Below, piece by piece: positions 57,845 through 64,000 of a DNA stretch of 64,000 bases. Origin of the DNA: JBFAPK01 sp040676675 (lineage in GTDB: Bacteria; Actinomycetota; Actinomycetes; Mycobacteriales; Micromonosporaceae); the NCBI RefSeq assembly GCF_040676675.1, contig NZ_JBFAPK010000034.1, positions 1 to 64,000 of the forward strand. Reading direction: 5' to 3'. Position numbers and translations under genes: made by a program. Under the pieces are notes generated by a model that was given only the letters and a program-made list of their open reading frames with translations, was not told the origin of the DNA and ran no database searches. The first letter of the stretch is position 1, and each line of letters begins with the position of its first letter.

Positions 57845-60800
57845 CCGACCGGTACGGTGACCTCTGGCGGGACGCCGCCGAACCGTCCTGGGTGGTCGAG
57901 CCGACCGCGGAGTGGACGCCCCAGTTCCCCGGACAGCGCTACCCCGGTGACATCGGACACCAGCAGGCGTCCCACCGGCCGAGGCGGCGTCCGAGCGCGT
58001 CCGGCCGGGCCGGCGTACCGGCACCCGGCGAGCACCCCGCGCCGCCGGAGCGGTACCCGAACGGCGGTGGCTATCCGGGCGAGTCGTACGCGGACGGTGC
58101 GTACCCGGCCGAGGGCTACCTCGCGGACGCCTACCTCGACGACGAGGAGTACCCCGGCGAGGGATACCCCGTCCGACCGGGGCCACGCGACGTGCGGCGG
58201 TCGGCCGCCGCCAACGGCTGGGCCGACCAGGGCGCGCGCGGCGAGCAGCGCCGAACCGACGGTCCACGCCGGCCGGACCCGCGCCGCGGCGGCGGGTACG
58301 AGCCCGGGCGCGGCCCCGCCGATCGCGGCCCGGCCCAGCGCGGCCCGATCGAACGCGGTCCGATCGAACGCGGCCCGATCGAGCGCGGCCCGATCGAACG
58401 CGGCCCGGCCGAGCGCGGCCCGATCGAACGCGGCCCGGCCGAACGCGGCGCCGGTTGGGCGGATCGGGATCCCGGCTGGGTCGAGCGCGATCCGGGCCGT
58501 GGGCCGTTCGAGCGCGACGGGCGCCGGGGCGGATCGGCGCTGCCGCCGGCCGCCCGGGCCGGTGGGGCGGTCGGCGACCGCCACCCCGGCTGGCCCGGCG
58601 ACGCACCGCCCGAGGAGACCCAGCCCCTGCCCGGTCCGCGCCCCGGACCGCGCGACGGGCGCATCGCCCCCGGCGACGGACGGGGACGAGGCGCCCCCGA
58701 CGGCCTCGGGCGCCGTGCTCCGGGTTCCCCCGCCGTACCGCCCGGCGGCCCGGGACGGCCCGACGGGTGGCCGGCCGCGCCCGGTCGAGGCCGGCCGGGC
58801 TACGACGAGAACCGCTACGACGACCACGGCTACGACGAGGGGCCGTACCGGCCCGATCCGGAGCCGCGCCCGGGCCGCGCGCCCGGGCCCGGCTGGGCGG
58901 ACCGCCCGGGTCACGCCCCCGGCGGACCGGCCGAGCGGCGTCCCGCCGCCGCGCACGAACCACCGGCACCCGGTTGGCCGCAGCAGGGGCGGCCGGTGGC
59001 CCGGCCCGATCTGCCACCGGCGCGCGACGGTCGTCGGTACCCGGAGGTGGGTCGCCCGGCCGGCCCCGAGGTGCCGCGCCCCGCAGGGCCCGAGGTGGGT
59101 CGTCCCGTGGGCCCCGATCCCCGTACCGCGCCGGACCCGGTCGCGCGTCCGGCCGCCCAGCAGCGGCCGGAGCACCCTGGCCGGGTGCCGTCCGCCCCGC
59201 ACCGGCCCCCGGTCGAGTTCACGCGTCCGGAACCGCCCGGCGAGTACCCCCGCCCCGAGCGGGTGGCCGCGCCCGAGTTCACCCGCCCCGAGCGGGCTCC
59301 GGCCCCGATCGCCCGTACGGCGCCGCCGGCTCCCGTTCCGCCGGCACCGCCGGTCACGCCTCCGGTCGGCGCGGTGCCGCCACCGGCCGCGCCGAGACCA
59401 CAGCCACCGGCCGCTCCCGTGCCGCCTCCGATCCCGGTACCGCCGGTCGCGCCGGCCGCCGCAGCCCCGGTCGTACCGCCACCGCCCGTCGCGCCGAGGC
59501 CACAGCGACCGGTACCGCCGCCGGCCGCGCCGGTATCGGGTGCACCCGTCTCGGGTGCGCCCGTCTCCGGCGGTCCCATCCCCGGTGCGCCCGTCTCCGG
59601 TGCGCCCGTCTCCGGCGGTCCCATCCCCGGTGCGCCCGTCTCCGGTGCGCCCGTCTCCGGCGGTCCCATCCCCGGTGCGCCTGTCTCGGGTGCGCCCGTC
59701 TCCGGCAGGCCCGTCTCCGGTGCGCCTGTCTCGGGTGCGCCCGTCTCCGGCGGTCCCATCCCCGGTGCGCCCGTCTCCGGTGCGCCCGTCTCCGGCGGTC
59801 CCATCCCCGGTGCGCCCGTCTCTNNNNNNNNNNNNNNNNNNNNNNNNNNNNNNNNNNNNNNNNNNNNNNNNNNNNNNNNNNNNNNNNNNNNNNNNNNNNN
59901 NNNNNNNNNNNNNNNNNNNNACCGGTGCGCCCGTCTCGGGCGGTCCGGTCGAAGCGCCTCGCCCCGCCGCCACCGGTTGGCTGACCCCGAACCGGCCGGC
60001 CGAGCCGCGCCCGCCGTACCGTCCCGGGCCGCCCGAGCGCCCGGCCACGCCCGATCAGCCGGTTTCTCCGCCAGACGCGGGTGAGCGTGCCCGCCCGCCG
60101 ATGTCGGGACCGCCGTCCGCCGGGCTGCGGCTGGAGTTCCTGCCTGCCCCGGAGACTCGGCCACAGGAGCCTGCCCAGCCGGCCTCGCCGGTGCCACCGC
60201 CCCCGGCCACGCCGGCCGCCGGGCCAGCCACGCCTGCCGCCGGACCGGCGGCACCGGTCGCCGGACCGCCCACGCCCGCGGCACCCGCCTCGGCCGCCCC
60301 GCTCCCGGCACCGGCCACGCCGACCGCGCCGACTGGACCGGTCCCGCCGGCACCAGCCGCAGCCACGCCGGTCACGCCCACCACGCCAACCGGACCGGTC
60401 GCGCCGCCACCGGCCGCAGCTACGCCGGCGACCGGGGCCGCGCCGACCACACCGGACATGGGCACCACGCCGGCCCCAGCGCGAGTCACGCCGGAGACGG
60501 GCGCCGCGCCCGCCCCAGCGGGAGCCACCCCGACCACTCCGAGCGTGGCAACCGCTCCGGCAGGACCGGCTCCGGCCGCGCCCGCGACCGGCGGGTCGAC
60601 TCCGTCCACGAGCAACACGGACACACCGGCAGCCGGCGAGACGCCCAGGACCGGCGTACCACCGGCGACCTCGCCCGCCGCACCGGTGTTCAATCCCCCG
60701 GCACCGGCACCGGCACCGGCCGCGACGCCCTCGGCGGCGACCGAGCAGCCGGCGACGCCGGAGGTTCCCGCCGCCCCGGCCGGCAGGCCGGCGATGGAGG

Positions 60801-63436
60801 CGGAACCGTCCGCCACGCCGGTACCCGACGGGACGGCATCCGACGCGCCGGCCAGCAGCGCGCCGGCGGTGGCGTCCATCGAGGACAGTTCGACGCCGGT
60901 CGCCGGCAGCGCCCCGGAACCCGAGCCGACGGCCGCCACCACCGCACCGGACGCGGCCACAGGAGACGCCGCCGCAGCGGAGGCGGCCACAGGCGACCTG
61001 GCCGCGTCGGACCCGGCCGCACTGGAAACCTCCGCAACGGAGACGGCCGCAGCGGAGCCGACGCCCGGGCCGACAGACACGCCGCCGGCAACAGCAGAGC
61101 GGACGACAGCCGAACCGGCGCCGGAGGTACCGGCGGTAGCCGAACCGGCGCCGCACGTACCGTCGCCGCTGTCGGGGTCGTCGGCCGCCGCGCCACCGTC
61201 CGACGCGCCACCAGCCCCCGCGCCGGTGCCGGCGAAGGAGCCCGTCGCGCCGGTGCCGGCGCCCCCGGCCGCGCCCGAGGGCGCCGCGCCGGCCGGCGAG
61301 GTCGTACCCGGGCATACGGACGACGAGGACGCGCCCGCCGGGGCGGTACCGGCCGCCATGCCTCCGGTCGCCCCGGAACCATCCGCCGCCGACGCCTCCG
61401 GACCGCCGAACCCGACCCTGACGGCCGGACCGACGGGAGCGCCGAACCCGACCCCGTCGGCCGGATCGACGGCGGCGCCGGAGCCCGGGTCGGCGGCCAC
61501 GGACGAGGCCGAGGCCGAGACGGCGGCGGAGATCGACGCGGTACCGGGGTCCACCACGCCGGCCGCCGACGCGGTACCCGTATCCTCACCACCGGCAACC
61601 AGCGAAACGGGGGGCGGCACGCCGGAGGAGACCGAGCCGGACCCCGCGCAACCACCCGTCACCGCGGACTCCCCGGTCGCCGGGGCGCCCGCCACGGACG
61701 TACCGATCCACCAGCCGCCCGCCGCGGACCCGCCGGTCCCCGGAGTCCCGGACGGACCGTCCCTCGCGGCGTCAGCCGACGCCGCCTCCACCGACGACAA
61801 GGCCCCCTCCGACCTGATGGCCGTTAACGACTCCCCCGCCGACGAGGGCACGTCCCCCGACGACACTCCCGTCGACGACCCGGCGCCGGCGCCCGCCCCG
61901 TCCGCCGACAGCTCGCCCCCGTCCGCCGTCGAGGTTGGCCCGGACGAGGTGGCCGAGGCCAGCCCGGACACCGTGCTGCCCGCCCCCGCCGGACCGGCCG
62001 CCGGTGCGGCGACCGCACTGCGCGCACCGACGATGCTCACGCCCATCGTGTCGATCGGCGAGTCCGCGACCGCGCCGGCACCGGCCCCGCCGACCGAGAC
62101 GCCGGCCGAGGAGCCCGCGCCGCCGGCCGCGGATCCGGAGCAGGTGCTGGCGACGTACGAGTGGCGCTTCCACCACGAGACGCTGCGCGAGTTGGTCGAG
62201 AACCCGGACGAGCTGCGGACCATCCGTGACCGGCTGACCGAGAAGCTGGACGGGGCGGTCGACAACCGCAGCCGGGCCCGGCTGCTGAGCCTGCGCGCGG
62301 TCGTCTCGCGCATCCTGGGCGACCTGGGCAAGGCGCTCACGGACGCCCGGCTCGCGCTGACGCTCGCGGAGGCCACCGGTGAGCTGCGCCGGATCGCGAT
62401 CGCGCAGGCGCGACTGGCGCACGTGCTCCAGTGGCGGGGCGACTTCGCCGAGGCGGACCGGCTCTTCGAGGAGGCGAACTCCTCGGAGCTGCCGGACCGG
62501 CTCCGCGCCACCATGCACGAGCACGCCGGGCGCTCCTGCTACGACCAGGGCCGTTACATCGAGGCGTGCAACCACTTCGAGCGCGCGCTGGAGCTGCGCA
62601 AGGTCGAGGACCCGGACCTGATTGCCCGTACCGAGCTGGCGCTGGACGCGGTCTTCAACAAGGTGGCCGAGAACGGCTGGGGACCGTACCCGCGTGGGCG
62701 CGACGAGATCCTCCAGGTGCACCGGCCACCGGTACCGAAGTTCAGCGAACGGGTGCAGCGCTGGGGGTACGCCGACCCGGACGGCCAGCTGGCGATCGCG
62801 CCCAGCTACGCCGACGTGCAGCCGTTCCGCGACGGTGTCGCCTGGGTACGCCGTCCCGAGACGGAGACCTGGGAGCTGATCGACGAGTCCGGTGAGCTGC
62901 TGATCCAGGCCGCCGCCGGGTACCTCGGGGTGGGCTCCTTCTCCGACGGGCTCGCCTGGGTCTCCCGGGACGGTACGGGGAGTTGGATCGCGATCGACAA
63001 GTCCAACAAGGTGGTCATCTCGATCGGCTTCGACGACGTACGCCCGTTCCGGCGCGGCGTCGCGGCGGTGCGCCGGGGCGGCGGCTGGGGCGCGGTCGAC
63101 AAGAGCGGGCAGATCGTGGTGCCGAACCGGTACACCGGCTTCGTCACCGCGCTGACCGACGGCCGCTACCTCGACGGTTTCACCGACGAGGGGCTCGCGA
63201 TCGTGGATTCCGGCGGGCGCAAGGGCGTCGTCGACCGTACCGGGCGGGTCATCGTCCCGCCCGCGCACCCGGCGTTGGTGATCCATCCGGTCGCGTTCCT
63301 GATCGGCAGCGGTACCGGCCAGTGGGGTGCGCTGGACCGTCGGGGCGAGCCGCTGATCGACGTGGTCCACCCGAGCCGTACCGACGTGATGGACGAGATC
63401 GACCGGCTGCTGGCGGACACCAAGCCCGTGCTGTAG
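57841..63436 (+). CDS. Giant Pro/Ala-rich protein with TPR and WG repeats, interrupted by an assembly gap
   Basis: About 1,830 residues outside the gap. The N-terminus is Gly/Tyr/Pro/Asp-rich with a GPIER repeat block near residue 165-200. A GAPVS/GGPIP repeat block leads into the gap at 59824-59920. After it come some 680 residues rich in Ala, Pro and Thr, then a folded C-terminus: TPR-like helices (ALTDARLALTLAEATGELRR, YIEACNHFERALELRKVED) and WG repeats (RGVAAVRRGGGWGAVDKSG, EGLAIVDSGGRKGVVDRTG). Reading frames before and after the gap differ by one base, so the N count is not the real length. No membrane or signal segment is seen. It may be a scaffold; function unknown. Confidence 0.8.
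58325..58447. repeat. 15-bp repeats encoding GPIER-type units
   Basis: About eight copies of a unit like CGCGGCCCGATCGAA, with Ile-Glu and Ala-Glu codon variants. They lie in frame. Confidence 0.95.
59540..59823. repeat. 45-bp tandem repeats (15 residues, GAPVS GAPVS GGPIP) up to the gap
   Basis: The 45-base unit consists of three 15-base subunits. At least five units are visible, with third-base and one Arg variant (GGCAGGCCC), and the sequence resumes after the gap at 59921 with the same subunit. Confidence 0.95.
59824..59920. other. Assembly gap (97 N)
   Basis: The run of N lies inside the 45-bp repeat array. To join the two reading frames, the true length must be a multiple of three, but 97 is not, so this is an estimated filler and the array has probably been shortened. 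Confidence 0.97.
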
Positions 63437-63529
63437 TGGGCCGCCGGACCGGTCCCGGGACGGCCGTACCCGGTCGCGGGATCGGGCAGTCCGGAAGCTT
63501 CCGGGCAATTCAGTCAATGCGGGCAACCT

Positions 63530-63566
63530 GGCCAGTCCGGGCCGGCCGCGCCAGTTCGGACTGGCC
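63530..63566. terminator. Hairpin after the WG-repeat gene
   Basis: A perfect ten-base stem GGCCAGTCCG/CGGACTGGCC pairs 63530-63539 with 63557-63566 around a 17-base loop, about 95 bases past the stop. Confidence 0.65.
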
Positions 63567-63681
63567 GGATACGTCCGGGCGATTCCGCCCAGCGGCCGGC
63601 ACGCTGGGGCGATCCGGGCGGCGGCGGTGCCGGCCGGGACGCCGCCGGCACCGGTAACGGGTGCCGGACCTGCGGAAGCAC

Positions 63682-63687
63682 TAGGAT
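63682..63687 (+). promoter_or_regulatory. -10 box (TAGGAT) of leaderless aldo/keto reductase gene
   Basis: TAGGAT is seven bases before the ATG at 63695, with no ribosome site. Confidence 0.65.
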
Positions 63688-63694
63688 CGAGATC

Positions 63695-64000
63695 ATGGAA
63701 TTCCGACACCTTGGCCGCTCTGGCCTGTTGGTCAGTGAGATCTCGTACGGCAACTGGCTCACCCACGGCTCCCAGATCGAGGACGACGCGGCGACCGCGT
63801 GCGTCCGGGCGGCGCTGGAGGTCGGCGTCACCACCTTCGACACCGCCGACGTCTACGCCGGCACCAAGGCGGAGTCCGTCCTCGGCCGCGCCCTGGCCGG
63901 CGAGCGCCGGGAGGGGCTGGAGATCTTCACGAAGGTCTACTGGCCGACCGGACCGGGTCGCAACGACCGCGGGCTGTCCCGCAAGCACATCATGGAGTCG
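63695..64000 (+). CDS. Aldo/keto reductase (N-terminal part; runs off the window)
   Basis: The first 102 codons of an NADPH-dependent aldo/keto reductase. FRHLGRSGLLVSEISYGNW opens the family barrel, TTFDTADVYAGTKAESVLG carries the catalytic Asp and Tyr, and IFTKVYW the catalytic Lys. The sequence resembles the potassium-channel beta-subunit-like branch. It reduces aldehydes or ketones; the substrate is unknown. It is truncated only by the window end. Confidence 0.92.
   Translation, partial: MEFRHLGRSGLLVSEISYGNWLTHGSQIEDDAATACVRAALEVGVTTFDTADVYAGTKAESVLGRALAGERREGLEIFTKVYWPTGPGRNDRGLSRKHIMES

Noticed and set aside
57481..60048. Long minus-strand open frames opposite the WG-repeat gene
   Set aside because: They are low-complexity Arg/Gly/Ala translations of repeats; the plus-strand frame joins to TPR and WG domains.

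Overview
This window is a high-GC actinobacterial chromosome segment. Very GC-rich codons, frequent GTG starts, cgtacc/ggtacc-rich codon usage and the gene families present point to Micromonosporaceae (Micromonospora-like); this is an inference from style and gene content, not a database match. It carries about 55 protein-coding genes, no rRNA, tRNA, CRISPR array or insertion sequence that I could recognise, and one assembly gap (N run, 59824-59920). Bases 78-123 are homopolymer C and G runs that look like a damaged contig end.

Layout. 140-5665 (minus): an alpha/beta hydrolase lacking its nucleophile serine, a flavin monooxygenase, an EEP-family phosphatase/nuclease, a ROK glucokinase, a repeat-bearing hypothetical and an SRPBCC protein. 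5916-10085 (plus): acyl-CoA ligase, then a NarL-type histidine kinase/response regulator pair. 10249-11677 (minus): membrane thioredoxin, a short Cys-ended peptide resembling actinobacterial sulfur-attenuation leaders, and DUF4395. 11954-16366 (plus): DUF574 methyltransferase, GGDEF-EAL protein, Hsp70-like ATPase with membrane tail. 16634-18314: divergent MFS/MerR pair. 18354-23103 (minus): PimB-type mannosyltransferase, M48 protease, Cys-rich small protein, NYN/PIN-type protein. 23267-29220 (plus): DEDDh exonuclease-GIY-YIG protein, RelA/SpoT homologue, Nudix hydrolase, sugar nucleotidyltransferase, single-domain Lrp. 29315-30787 (minus): MFS. 30992-35283 (minus): ctaE-qcrCAB respiratory operon. 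35393-39650 (plus): CtaG-like assembly factor, receiver-like protein, trpD, DUF4142 protein, Cys-rich protein. 40002-41385 (minus): ctaC-ctaF. 41556-43038 (plus): cysteine desulfurase and TusA-like protein. 43203-47658 (minus): secreted VWA/Calx-beta protein, P-loop kinase, adenosine-kinase-like PfkB protein, HesB/ErpA. 47766-49770: divergent MarR/MFS pair. 49951-54789: glycerate kinase (minus), nadA, a MurA-family enzyme and a DUF3043 membrane protein. 54854-57511 (minus): ABC-2 exporter of three genes. 57841-63436 (plus): a giant Pro/Ala-rich TPR/WG-repeat protein broken by the assembly gap. 63695-end: aldo/keto reductase start.

The backbone order (SRPBCC, acyl-CoA ligase, pimB, DEDDh/GIY-YIG, trpD, ctaE-qcrCAB, ctaCF, adoK-like kinase, HesB, glycerate kinase, DUF3043) parallels, from memory, the Mycobacterium tuberculosis Rv2185c-Rv2206 region and part of the Streptomyces SCO2126-SCO2162 region. 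It is therefore an ancient actinobacterial neighbourhood centred on the bc1-aa3 respiratory branch, Fe-S/sulfur supply and NAD synthesis, with lineage-specific insertions such as the RelA homologue, MFS/regulator pairs, the GGDEF-EAL protein and the WG-repeat protein.

Regulatory signals stand out. At least thirteen genes have a TANNNT-like -10 box 6-8 bases upstream of an ATG/GTG with no Shine-Dalgarno, so they are probably leaderless. The MerR and MarR pairs have clear operators placed over promoters. Strong hairpins close most convergent gene pairs. Short-period tandem repeats are unusually common both between and inside genes. I did not find a clearly new multi-gene system; the best leads are the leader-peptide candidate, the 61-base palindrome at 39054, the RelA homologue with an altered synthetase segment and the small ORF coupled to the WG-repeat gene.
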